A stretch of 64,000 nucleotides of DNA from Channallabes apus (Eukaryota > Chordata > Actinopteri > Siluriformes > Clariidae): the NCBI GenBank assembly GCA_030522415.1, contig CM060124.1, positions 29,608,954-29,672,953 of the forward strand, in the 5' to 3' direction. The notes below the pieces were generated by a model. The model was not told the DNA's origin. It saw only the letters and a program-made list of their open reading frames with translations, and ran no database searches. Both the position numbers and the translations under genes were made by a program. This document shows, piece by piece, positions 1 to 12,200 of the stretch (within the stretch, counting starts at the first letter, position 1; each line of letters begins with the position of its first letter).

Positions 1-59
1 CACTTTTGTTACAAAATGTAACAAAATAGGATATAGTGTGAGCAATTTAAACACAATGG

Positions 60-440
60 TGATGTACACAGGGTGTTCAAGTCAAACCGGGACTCGATAA
101 AATTCCTGCTGAAAACGAGGCTGTAAAAGTGATTGACAATCACAGAAGACTTCAGTTTGTGTGAACTGCACACACAATCGGTCACCAACACCACTCGCAT
201 GTCACAGGAACTCGGTTGCGAGTTATCGTCACGTCCTCTGTACGGTCCTGACCTCGCTCCATTACATTTCCTGGGAGTTCCTGGGAGGCCGGCGTTTCAG
301 GCGCGAACTAGTCCTGAGAAAACGTTCTACCTTGACAGTGTCCGAGCACGATTGAAACACTGGGATAAGTGTGTCAGTGAAAGAACGAGGTTATATGGAG
401 AAATAAAGGGAGTTTTAACTTCAATATCATGATGCTGGTT
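60..440 (+). pseudogene. Fossil mariner-like transposase C-terminus
   Basis: An open stretch at 133-432 contains a PLYGPDLAPLHFLG segment and, about 50 residues later, a RLKHWDKCV segment. These resemble the PDLAP catalytic region and the C-terminal W-x-KC block of mariner-family DDD transposases. Just upstream (about 70-115) is a segment of the kind seen at mariner ends (GTTCAAGTCAAACCGGGAC). Only the C-terminal part is present and the spacing between blocks is shortened, so the copy is dead. The motif reading is direct; the family assignment is from memory and could be wrong at the level of the exact mariner lineage. Confidence 0.45.
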
Positions 441-2175
441 ACAGTATATAATGCGTATTTGTCTTAATTCATCCCTGTTACTGGTTTAAAAGCAAAATGT
501 AGCGTCATCCCCCCCAAAATATATAAAAAAAACAACAACAAATGGTTTGCTTTTAGACTCTCCAGAGCCACAATGGCATGAGAAATATTATATCATGTCA
601 TGTCTGTGACTGAACACTGCAGTGGGGATTAAAAAAGCGATTAATCTTCATTCCCAGACGAGCTAAAGAGGTGGCATGGTGGATCTCTCGCAGGACCGGA
701 GTCCCGTCAACAGCTGGTAATTAAAGCGACAATAAATCAGAGTGATATTTTCATATTTATTGCACACGCTTAGTTTCTTTCTACACCTCCTGGGGAACAC
801 ACACACACACACACACACACACATACTCATACACACACCGGTTGATATCGGGGTCACGCGGTCGGGGTGCACATACATTATCCTGTCCCTTTCTTCAGTC
901 TTCATGATCCGTCGCTATTACAGTCCACGTCAGGCAGGTGGTCGCGTGTCTCAGACAAAAGCCGAGCGCTGGCAGGTCTCAGATCAGCTGGAGACGCTCG
1001 CCGTGTGCTTTGCTGCTGGTCTGTGAGTAACTTAGTTAATGCGCTCTAATTTGGCCTGGAGGGAGATCTTGTTCGTACATGTGTGTGTATTAGTGTGTGT
1101 GTGTGTATTTGGGGGGGGATTTAAAACAAAACTGGCAGCGTCTGCGGTGCCAGAAAGTACAGGCCATCTGCTGGGGACAACAGGAAGCCGCTACCTGCTG
1201 ACAAATACCAGCTGCTCGTAGCGCTGAAAGCAAACGTGTCACAAGCTCCCACCACTAGGGGGCGAAGAAGATTTTCATTCCTGATAGCTAACATTCAGGA
1301 TTCGAGAGATACGCAGACAAACAGATCAGATCAGCTGAGTCATAGTTTTTTCTCATGTTTTTTTCTTCTTCTTGTTTATCCAGTCACATGCTATACAGTA
1401 TGTTCATGCTAATTATTTAGCTAACGGCATCACACACTGGATCGCTAGGTAACAACTAAAACACGACGATTTTCATCGTATAAGAAGCCGATTTTCTCTT
1501 AACTCTCATGTGAATAGTTATTGTATAATATTCCTCCTAATCTGTTACTAAACTTTATGTAAAGTTGTCATAAAGTTGGTTATGAATTGATCACAGGTTA
1601 CTAAACTGTATCGTAGCAGATCCACCGATCCACCGACGTTCGGCCAACGTTGTTTGCAAAAATGCTTAAAGACAACTGATGAATTTGGTTCTTCCCTCTG
1701 AATTAAATTCCGCGACACTCAACAAAACATGGTGCGCCAACACCAAAGGGAAAAAAATCTTCAGATTGTCTCATTTATATCCACAGATTGAATGCTAATG
1801 CTAACAGCAGTCCTTGTTGCCGTTTGCTCACGTTAGCCGCTAATCCGGGACTTTAAGAGGAATTTTAATAGCCGGACCTTTTTTAGATTTTAGTTTAGCT
1901 TTGTAGGAGGTGTGAAGCTGCGGTGGTGCTGGTGACGTTCCTGAAGTGGACATACTGTATATTACTGTATACTGTTATGTTGTAATGTTTTATCTGTATT
2001 ACTACAGCTTGGTCAGATTCTCGCTTCTGATTGGCCAGAAGGTGTTGATTTATTTCCTGACAGCACTGACAGTGATCATGGCTAGTTTATATAAACCTGC
2101 CTGTTTTATGGTTTCTATAGTAACCTTTAACACAGTCAGTATAAAGTTCTTTAAGGAGATGTTTATTTTGCACTT
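441..2175. other. Non-coding stretch with short microsatellites
   Basis: No convincing exon or RNA gene. It holds a (CA)n tract at about 797-824, a GT-rich tract at about 1080-1107 and otherwise unique sequence with ordinary base composition. The short open frames here run through the microsatellites or lack any recognisable motif. Confidence 0.5.
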
Positions 2176-2810
2176 ATGGAAGGAGTCTCCAGTTTCAGTG
2201 TAATAATCCTTACGTCCATTTTCTGTGTTCTTTCAGTTGTTTCATATCCACTTTCTTTCTTTTTTCCTTTTCCCTTTTTCTTTCTTTCATGTTTTCTCTC
2301 TTCTGTTAATTTATTTTCTTTCCTTTTTCTTGCATTCTCCTGTCATTTCTGTCTTTCTTGCTTTCTTTTGTCAGGTACTTATTGTACATCATTCCAACCT
2401 TCTTGCCATCTTTTCCCTTTCTTTCTTTTTTCCTTTCTTGTTTAAGGAGTTCCATTTCTTTTTTCTTTCTTTCTTCTACATTTTTTTCTTCCCTTCACTT
2501 TCATTAATTCTTTCTTCTTCCTTCTGCAAAGTGTTCATTTTCCACCTTTCTAACCTACTTTCCACCTTTCCTTCTTTTTTCCTTTTTTCTTTCTTGTTTA
2601 AAGAGTTCCCTTTCTTTCTTTTTCAAAACTGTAAATTTTCTACTTTTCTAACCATATTTCTTTCATTCTTTCTTTTGTAGCCTTGTTAATTATTCTACCA
2701 ACGTTCCTTCTTTCTTTTATTTGTTGCTTATATATTTTTCCATTTAATTGTATAACTTTATATAAACCATCTAATTTAGAACTTTTTTCTTTCTTTCTTC
2801 AAAAAAGAGC
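2176..2810 (+). repeat. Degenerate TTTC-rich polypyrimidine tract
   Basis: The + strand is strongly biased to T and C (runs of TTTC, TTTCC and TTTTC). Open frames across it encode only F, S, L and P-rich nonsense and are artefacts of composition. It looks like an older, more diverged relative of the tract at 4.39-5.50 kb. Confidence 0.75.
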
Positions 2811-3837
2811 TTTTTGATATATTCACTATTGATACAGTTTTCTATGATTTTATTTCTTCCTATCGCTTTCTCTCGGTCCCCAGGCGTGTTGTGTTTGTGA
2901 TGTGCTGGTGATGAAAGCATGTTAATGGCGATGGGGATGAGGTCCGCGCCCCAGCTGTGCCCTGATGTGGAACTGTTTATTGAGGATCGCTCCATTTCAC
3001 ACATCCTGCCCTCGTCTCTCCTTCACGTTCTCTCAGGATCGTGTCCGTGTTTATCGCTCTGTGTTACAGTCCACATGTTAACTCCTGACTTATTTTCCAT
3101 ACGCGCTCTCTGTCCGCACCATCGCGCGTCATTAACTTGATTTACCCCGGCGTCCCGTGCCCTCGCGGGCGATCTGTACGGCCGAACGTGACGCCGTCGG
3201 GGCGCGGGGTGGAAAAGCAAAAAAAAAAAAAAAACGAATAGGGCAAACACGCACACACACACACACACACAAAGGGCTCTCCACGGCCCCACGTGAAAAA
3301 TGGAGTTATTATGGAGAGCGCGATCGGCGTCGTTATGAAACCGCTGAGTGATCCGCTGCCTGCTGCTCGCACACATGTACTTTGTTTAACCTCCGTTTCT
3401 ACGAGTGTTGAATCTCTCCAAAAACTATTTGTCTTCTCGGTGTGTTTTTTTTCCCCTCAAAAATAAACAGATTTGGAAGGAAGGAATGCCGAGCGTCCTG
3501 CCGAGAATTAAATTCCCTACGTGTTGATGTTTTTCTTTGAGGGAAGGAGAGCAATAAAGTCGCTGCCCGTAGTGAAGAACGCATCTCAGCAAACATTGCT
3601 GTGGGGGATGGAAACGCCAACGAACAAGGGCTGAAAAGAAGGAAAGAGAGAGAGAGAGAGAGGGAGAGAGGGAGAGAGAGGGAACCAGATTCACGAGCCA
3701 TTGGCCCTCGTTTCCAGCAAATTGCCTGAAAAGAACAGACTGCCTGTTACACCAGCACAGCGTTAATGGCCTGTTATTAAAGACATGCATCATACAGCAT
3801 CCCTGTGGAGCAGACCACACACACACACACACACCCA

Positions 3838-3872
<35 letters not shown>

Positions 3873-4273
3873 CTCAGATTCCAGAAGGGACAAGCCAGGA
3901 GAACAAGGCCACTAGCCAGGTCCTGGTGAATAACCCCCGCGTCTCTGAGCTAGCCGATTCAGTTGCGCACCGCGAACCATTAGCCACATTACCGTCCCAG
4001 CTAATTAGCCTGGAATTAGCGAACACCGCGGCTTTATAACTATTTTCTCTCCTGAACCTTAATGTGACAGAGACGAACAGCAGCCGCACCTCCCCCGCGG
4101 ACAGCCAGCGGTCCTCGCTAAAGCTTGTTAGCAGAGCGATTGGTACACTGTCACCTGCTAACACTGAGGCGTCAGGCGCGAGTCAGCGGGAGGGTGACAG
4201 TTAGCCGGGCTGCGGCGGCGACGCATCTGACACATCACAGTGCTTTAGCACAGCGCTACTGACCGAGCTAGCA

Positions 4274-4304
<31 letters not shown>

Positions 4305-4386
4305 CTGGCTGCAGGAAAAGAGCAAGGGCTGATGAGTGTGTGTGTGTGTGTTTGAGGCTCAGCATAAAGTATAAATATTACCAAAA
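2811..4386. other. Non-coding stretch with CA and GA microsatellites
   Basis: Mostly unique sequence, partly GC-rich (about 3150-3220 and 4080-4230). Simple repeats are (CA)n at about 3249-3271, (GA)n at about 3645-3682, interrupted (CA)n at 3817-3868 and (CA)n at 4275-4302, followed by (TTTC)n from about 4390. The 3500-3800 part is repeat-poor and could be regulatory. No exon recognised. Confidence 0.5.
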
Positions 4387-4392
4387 ATCTCT

Positions 4393-4428
<36 letters not shown>

Positions 4429-4557
4429 TCCTTTGCTAGGCATTCATTTTCTTTAGTTTCATCTTTTTCTTTCTCCTTTTCTTATTTTGTCTTTCAGTCC
4501 ATACTTCCTGTATTTAATTCTGAGTTCTTTAAGCAACTGTTATTTGTCATTTTCTGA

Positions 4558-4588
<31 letters not shown>

Positions 4589-5183
4589 ATTTATTTCAGT
4601 TGTCTTCTTTCTTTCTTCCTTTCTTTCTTTCTTTTTTCTTGTTTCAGTGGTCTTGTTTCTTTCTTTTTTCTTTATTTCAGTGGTCTTCTTTCTTTCTTTC
4701 TTTCTTTTTTCTTGTTTCAGTGGTCTTGTTTCTTTCTTTTTTCTTTCTTTCAGTTGTCTTCTTTCTTTCTTCCTTTTTTCTTTCTTTCTTTTTTCTTGTT
4801 TCAGTGGTCTTGTTTCTTTCTTTTTTCTTTATTTCAGTGGTCTTCTTTCTTTCTTTCTTTTTTCTTTCTTTCAGTTGTCTTCTTTCTTTCTTTCTTTCTT
4901 TTGTTCTTTTTTCTTTCTTTCAGTTGTCTTCTTTCTTTCTTCCTTTTTTCTTTCTTTCTTTTTTCTTGTTTCAGTGGTCTTGTTTCTTTCTTTTTTCTTT
5001 ATTTCAGTGGTCTTCTTTCTTTCTTTCTTTTTTCTTTCTTTCAGTTGTCTTCTTTCTTTCTTTCTTTCTTTTGTTCTTTTTTCTTTCTTTCAGTTGTCTT
5101 CTTTCTTTCTTCCTTTTTTCTTTCTTTCTTTTTTCTTGTTTCAGTGGTCTTGTTTCTTTCTTTTTTCTTTATTTCAGTGGTCT

Positions 5184-5223
<40 letters not shown>

Positions 5224-5500
5224 TTTTCTTTCTTTCAGTTGTCTTCTTTCTTTCTTTCTTTTGTTCTTTTTTCTTGTTTCAGTTGTCTTCTTTCTTTCTT
5301 TTTTTCTCTTTTTTCTTTGTTTCAGTGGTCTTCTTTCTTGTTTCCTTCTTTTTTTGTTCTTTCTTTCTTTCCTTGTTTCAGTGGTCCACTTTCTTCCTTT
5401 CTTTCGTCATTTTTTCCCTTTCTAACCTTTCTAAACCTCTCATTTCAGTTATTCCATTTCTTTTTCTTTCTTTTCGGCTGTCTGTCTTTTTTTAATCCTA
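4387..5500 (+). repeat. 1.1-kb polypyrimidine tract with 170-bp higher-order repeat
   Basis: A nearly pure T/C strand built from TTTC units and punctuated by CAGTGGTC and CAGTTGTC interruptions. The interruption CAGTGGTCTTGTTTC occurs at 4645, 4718, 4802, 4972 and 5142. The last three are spaced exactly 170 bp apart and are flanked by the same pattern, so a 170-bp block has been duplicated at least twice. Three overlapping frames of 280-330 codons stay open only because TTTC repeats contain no stop codons; they are not genes. Confidence 0.85.
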
Positions 5501-5773
5501 TATATTTCCAGATATATTTTATTTTCTCAACTCTTTTCCTGTTTTCTGTAAATGCAGCAGATTATATACACAACTCAACACATCGTATTTAACACACAGA
5601 ACAACACTTTGTGTGTGTATGTGAGATAGGGAGAGATAGAGAGAGAGAGAGAGAGAGAGGGAGAGCTGTACTGTTTGTTTCTGAGAATTCACTTTAAAAA
5701 CAATACAATTCGATCAACAGAGAAATGCAACAAGCAAACACACACAGCTCAATTAGCTGAGTAAATGTGTGTG

Positions 5774-5805
<32 letters not shown>

Positions 5806-6118
5806 GTAATCAGTATAATAATTTACCATACTCTCTTTTATAACCCCTGCCGCACCCCCACCATAATGAGGATTGTTTTATCTCTCTGTCTGGTTGTTCT
5901 TTTGTGTCTGATGAAAAATGATAATGAAACACAGATCCAATCAATAAGAGAGAGAGAGAGAGAGAGAGAGAGCAGTCAGAGTTCATTACTAAAATGCAAC
6001 AAATCACTGACATGGAGACCTCCGTCTGAGGGGAGCGACCATAGAACCTTAATGTTTGCCCTAAAGTGAGGGTTCTTTACAGGTACAGTACAGCTTTTAA
6101 AGATACTCTGTCTACAGT
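5501..6118. other. Non-coding spacer with GA and GT microsatellites
   Basis: Contains (GA)n at about 5637-5660, (GT)n at 5767-5805 and (GA)n at 5947-5972. No gene is visible. It ends where the minisatellite family begins. Confidence 0.6.
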
Positions 6119-6121
6119 TAC

Positions 6122-6222
6122 TGTTTCTACACTACATAGTCTATATGTACAGTTTCTACACTACTTTACAGGTCTATATGTAGTGTAGAAACTGTACCTG
6201 TAGACTATGTAGTGTAGAAACT
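6122..6222. repeat. Inverted-repeat head of the minisatellite
   Basis: About one and a half units lie in reverse orientation at 6122-6164, then the array flips to the forward orientation. The arms GTACAGTTTCTACACTAC (6147-6164) and its exact reverse complement (6180-6197) are separated by 15 nt. With a few mismatches the arms extend to about 43 bp each (6122-6164 against 6180-6222), enough to form a hairpin or cruciform. Confidence 0.85.
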
Positions 6223-9200
6223 GTACCTATAGACTATGTAGTGTAGAAACTGTACATATAGACTATGTAGTGTAGAAACTGTACCTGTAGACTATGTAGT
6301 GTAGAAACTGTACCTGTAGACTACGTAGTGTAGAAACTGTACCTATAGACTATGTAGTGTAGAAACTGTACATATAGACTATGTAGTGTAGAAACTGTAC
6401 CTGTAGACTATGTAGTGTAGAAACTGTACCTGTTGACTATGTAGTGTAGAAACTGTACCTGTAGACTACGTAGTGTAGAAACTGTACATATAGACTATGT
6501 AGTGTAGAAACTGTACCTGTAGACTATGTAGTGTAGAAACTGTACCTGTTGACTACGTAGTGTAGAAACTGTACCTATAGACTATGTAGTGTAGAAACTG
6601 TACCTGTTGACTACGTAGTGTAGAAACTGTACCTGTAGACTATGTAGTGTAGAAACTGTACCTATAGACTATGTAGTGTAGAAACTGTACCTGTAGACTA
6701 TGTAGTGTAGAAACTGTACCTGTTGACTACGTAGTGTAGAAACTGTACCTATAGACTATGTAGTGTAGAAACTGTACATATAGACTATGTAGTGTAGAAA
6801 CTGTACCTGTAGACTATGTAGTGTAGAAACTGTACCTGTAGACTATGTAGTGTAGAAACTGTACCTGTTGACTACGTAGTGTAGAAACTGTACCTATAGA
6901 CTATGTAGTGTAGAAACTGTACCTGTAGACTATGTAGTGTAGAAACTGTACCTGTTGACTACGTAGTGTAGAAACTGTACCTGTAGACTATGTAGTGTAG
7001 AAACTGTACATATAGACTATGTAGTGTAGAAACTGTACATATAGACTATGTAGTGTAGAAACTGTACCTGTAGACTATGTAGTGTAGAAACTGTACCTGT
7101 AGACTATGTAGTGTAGAAACTGTACCTGTAGACTATGTAGTGTAGAAACTGTACCTGTTGACTACGTAGTGTAGAAACTGTACCTGTAGACTATGTAGTG
7201 TAGAAACTGTACCTGTAGACTATGTAGTGTAGAAACTGTACCTGTAGACTATGTAGTGTAGAAACTGTACCTGTAGACTATGTAGTGTAGAAACTGTACC
7301 TGTTGACTACGTAGTGTAGAAACTGTACCTGTAGACTATGTAGTGTAGAAACTGTACCTGTAGACTATGTAGTGTAGAAACTGTACATATAGACTATGTA
7401 GTGTAGAAACTGTACCCATAGACTATGTAGTGTAGAAACTGTACATATAGACTATGTAGTATAGAAACTGTACCTGTTGACTACGTAGTGTAGAAACTGT
7501 ACCTGTAGACTATGTAGTGTAGAAACTGTACCTGTAGACTATGTAGTGTAGAAACTGTACCTATAGACTATGTAGTGTAGAAACTGTACCTGTAGACTAT
7601 GTAGTGTAGAAACTGTACCTATAGACTATGTAGTGTAGAAACTGTACATATAGACTATGTAGTGTAGAAACTGTACCTGTAGACTATGTAGTGTAGAAAC
7701 TGTACCTGTAGACTACGTAGTGTAGAAACTGTACCTATAGACTATGTAGTGTAGAAACTGTACATATAGACTATGTAGTGTAGAAACTGTACCTGTAGAC
7801 TATGTAGTGTAGAAACTGTACCTGTTGACTATGTAGTGTAGAAACTGTACCTGTAGACTACGTAGTGTAGAAACTGTACATATAGACTATGTAGTGTAGA
7901 AACTGTACCTGTAGACTATGTAGTGTAGAAACTGTACCTGTTGACTACGTAGTGTAGAAACTGTACCTATAGACTATGTAGTGTAGAAACTGTACCTGTA
8001 GACTATGTAGTGTAGAAACTGTACCTATAGACTATGTAGTGTAGAAACTGTACCTGTAGACTATGTAGTGTAGAAACTGTACCTGTTGACTACGTAGTGT
8101 AGAAACTGTACCTATAGACTATGTAGTGTAGAAACTGTACATATAGACTATGTAGTGTAGAAACTGTACCTGTAGACTATGTAGTGTAGAAACTGTACCT
8201 GTAGACTATGTAGTGTAGAAACTGTACCTGTTGACTACGTAGTGTAGAAACTGTACCTATAGACTATGTAGTGTAGAAACTGTACCTGTAGACTATGTAG
8301 TGTAGAAACTGTACCTGTTGACTACGTAGTGTAGAAACTGTACCTGTAGACTATGTAGTGTAGAAACTGTACATATAGACTATGTAGTGTAGAAACTGTA
8401 CATATAGACTATGTAGTGTAGAAACTGTACCTGTAGACTATGTAGTGTAGAAACTGTACCTGTAGACTATGTAGTGTAGAAACTGTACCTGTAGACTATG
8501 TAGTGTAGAAACTGTACCTGTTGACTACGTAGTGTAGAAACTGTACCTGTAGACTATGTAGTGTAGAAACTGTACCTGTAGACTATGTAGTGTAGAAACT
8601 GTACCTGTAGACTATGTAGTGTAGAAACTGTACCTGTAGACTATGTAGTGTAGAAACTGTACCTGTTGACTACGTAGTGTAGAAACTGTACCTGTAGACT
8701 ATGTAGTGTAGAAACTGTACCTGTAGACTATGTAGTGTAGAAACTGTACATATAGACTATGTAGTGTAGAAACTGTACCCATAGACTATGTAGTGTAGAA
8801 ACTGTACATATAGACTATGTAGTATAGAAACTGTACCTGTTGACTACGTAGTGTAGAAACTGTACCTGTAGACTATGTAGTGTAGAAACTGTACCTGTAG
8901 ACTATGTAGTGTAGAAACTGTACATATAGACTATGTAGTGTAGAAACTGTACATATAGACTATGTAGTGTAGAAACTGTACATATAGACTATGTAGTATA
9001 GAAACTGTACCTGTTGACTACGTAGTGTAGAAACTGTACCTATAGACTATGTAGTGTAGAAACTGTACCTGTAGACTATGTAGTGTAGAAACTGTACCTG
9101 TTGACTACGTAGTGTAGAAACTGTACCTGTAGACTATGTAGTGTAGAAACTGTACCTGTAGACTATGTAGTGTAGAAACTGTACATATAGACTATGTAGT

Positions 9201-12200
9201 GTAGAAACTGTACATATAGACTATGTAGTGTAGAAACTGTACCTGTAGACTATGTAGTGTAGAAACTGTACCTGTTGACTACGTAGTGTAGAAACTGTAC
9301 CTGTAGACTATGTAGTGTAGAAACTGTACATATAGACTATGTAGTATAGAAACTGTACATATAGACTATGTAGTGTAGAAACTGTACCTATAGACTATGT
9401 AGTGTAGAAACTGTACCTGTAGACTATGTAGTGTAGAAACTGTACCTATAGACTATGTAGTGTAGAAACTGTACCTATAGACTATGTAGTGTAGAAACTG
9501 TACATATAGACTATGTAGTGTAGAAACTGTACCTATAGACTATGTAGTGTAGAAACTGTACCTATAGACTATGTAGTGTAGAAACTGTACCTGTAGACTA
9601 TGTAGTGTAGAAACTGTACATATACATTTACATTTACATTTAGGCATTTGGCAGACGCTCTTATCCAGAGCGACTTACATTTTCATCTCATTACACATCT
9701 GAGCAGTTGAGGGTTAAGGGCCTTGCTCAAGGGCCCAACAGTGGCAACTTGGTGGTTGTGGGGTTTGAACCTGGGATCTTCCGAACCGTAGTCCAATGCC
9801 TTAACCACTGAGCTACCCCTGGCCCCTATATAGACTATGTAGTGTAGAAACTGTACATATAGACTATGTAGTGTAGAAACTGTACCTGTAGACTATGTAG
9901 TGTAGAAAGTGTACATATAGACTATGTAGTGTAGAAACTGTACCTGTAGACTATGTAGTGTAGAAACTGTACCTGTAGACTATGTAGTGTAGAAACTGTA
10001 CATATAGACTATGTAGTGTAGAAACTGTACATATAGACTATGTAGTGTAGAAACTGTACCTATAGACTATGTAGTGTAGAAACTGTACCTGTAGACTATG
10101 TAGTGTAGAAACTGTACATATAGACTATGTAGTGTAGAAACTGTACATATAGACTATGTAGTGTAGAAACTGTACCTGTTGACTACGTAGTGTAGAAACT
10201 GTACCTATAGACTATGTAGTGTAGAAACTGTACCTGTAGACTATGTAGTGTAGAAACTGTACCTGTTGACTACGTAGTGTAGAAACTGTACCTGTAGACT
10301 ATGTAGTGTAGAAACTGTACATATAGACTATGTAGTGTAGAAACTGTACCTGTAGACTATGTAGTGTAGAAACTGTACCTGTTGACTACGTAGTGTAGAA
10401 ACTGTACCTGTAGACTATGTAGTGTAGAAACTGTACCTGTAGACTATGTAGTGTAGAAACTGTACATATAGACTATGTAGTATAGAAACTGTACCTGTTG
10501 ACTACGTAGTGTAGAAACTGTACCTATAGACTATGTAGTGTAGAAACTGTACATATAGACTATGTAGTGTAGAAACTGTACCTGTTGACTACGTAGTGTA
10601 GAAACTGTACCTGTAGACTATGTAGTGTAGAAACTGTACCTGTAGACTATGTAGTGTAGAAACTGTACATATAGACTATGTAGTGTAGAAACTGTACCCA
10701 TAGACTATGTAGTGTAGAAACTGTACATATAGACTATGTAGTATAGAAACTGTACCTGTTGACTACGTAGTGTAGAAACTGTACCTGTAGACTATGTAGT
10801 GTAGAAACTGTACATATAGACTATGTAGTGTAGAAACTGTACATATAGACTATGTAGTGTAGAAACTGTACATATAGACTATGTAGTGTAGAAACTGTAC
10901 CTGTAGACTATGTAGTGTAGAAACTGTACCTGTAGACTATGTAGTGTAGAAACTGTACATATAGACTATGTAGTGTAGAAACTGTACCTATAGACTATGT
11001 AGTGTAGAAACTGTACCTATAGACTATGTAGTGTAGAAACTGTACCTGTAGACTATGTAGTGTAGAAACTGTACCTGTAGACTATGTAGTGTAGAAACTG
11101 TACCTGTAGACTATGTAGTGTAGAAACTGTACCTGTTGACTACGTAGTGTAGAAACTGTACATATAGACTATGTAGTGTAGAAACTGTACCTATAGACTA
11201 TGTAGTGTAGAAACTGTACCTGTAGACTATGTAGTGTAGAAACTGTACCTGTAGACTATGTAGTGTAGAAACTGTACCTGTAGACTATGTAGTGTAGAAA
11301 CTGTACCTGTAGACTATGTAGTGTAGAAACTGTACCTGTTGACTACGTAGTGTAGAAACTGTACATATAGACTATGTAGTGTAGAAACTGTACCTATAGA
11401 CTATGTAGTGTAGAAACTGTACCTGTAGACTATGTAGTGTAGAAACTGTACCTGTAGACTATGTAGTGTAGAAACTGTACCTGTTGACTACGTAGTGTAG
11501 AAACTGTACCTGTAGACTATGTAGTGTAGAAACTGTACCTGTAGACTATGTAGTGTAGAAACTGTACCTGTAGACTATGTAGTGTAGAAACTGTACCTGT
11601 AGACTATGTAGTGTAGAAACTGTACCTGTTGACTACGTAGTGTAGAAACTGTACCTGTAGACTATGTAGTGTAGAAACTGTACCTGTAGACTATGTAGTG
11701 TAGAAACTGTACATATAGACTATGTAGTGTAGAAACTGTACCCATAGACTATGTAGTGTAGAAACTGTACATATAGACTATGTAGTATAGAAACTGTACC
11801 TGTTGACTACGTAGTGTAGAAACTGTACCTGTAGACTATGTAGTGTAGAAACTGTACATATAGACTATGTAGTGTAGAAACTGTACATATAGACTATGTA
11901 GTGTAGAAACTGTACATATAGACTATGTAGTATAGAAACTGTACCTGTTGACTACGTAGTGTAGAAACTGTACCTATAGACTATGTAGTGTAGAAACTGT
12001 ACCTGTAGACTATGTAGTGTAGAAACTGTACCTGTTGACTACGTAGTGTAGAAACTGTACCTGTAGACTATGTAGTGTAGAAACTGTACCTGTAGACTAT
12101 GTAGTGTAGAAACTGTACATATAGACTATGTAGTGTAGAAACTGTACATATAGACTATGTAGTGTAGAAACTGTACATATAGACTATGTAGTATACAAAC

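Noticed and set aside
4487..5592. Three overlapping open frames of 282-330 codons on the + strand
   Set aside because: They are translations of TTTC repeats, contain only F, S, L, V and C-rich repeats, and stay open because the repeat has no stop codon.
9757..9820. tRNA gene on the - strand
   Set aside because: A and B boxes are present but the cloverleaf is not complete and the sequence continues into a SINE body and tail.
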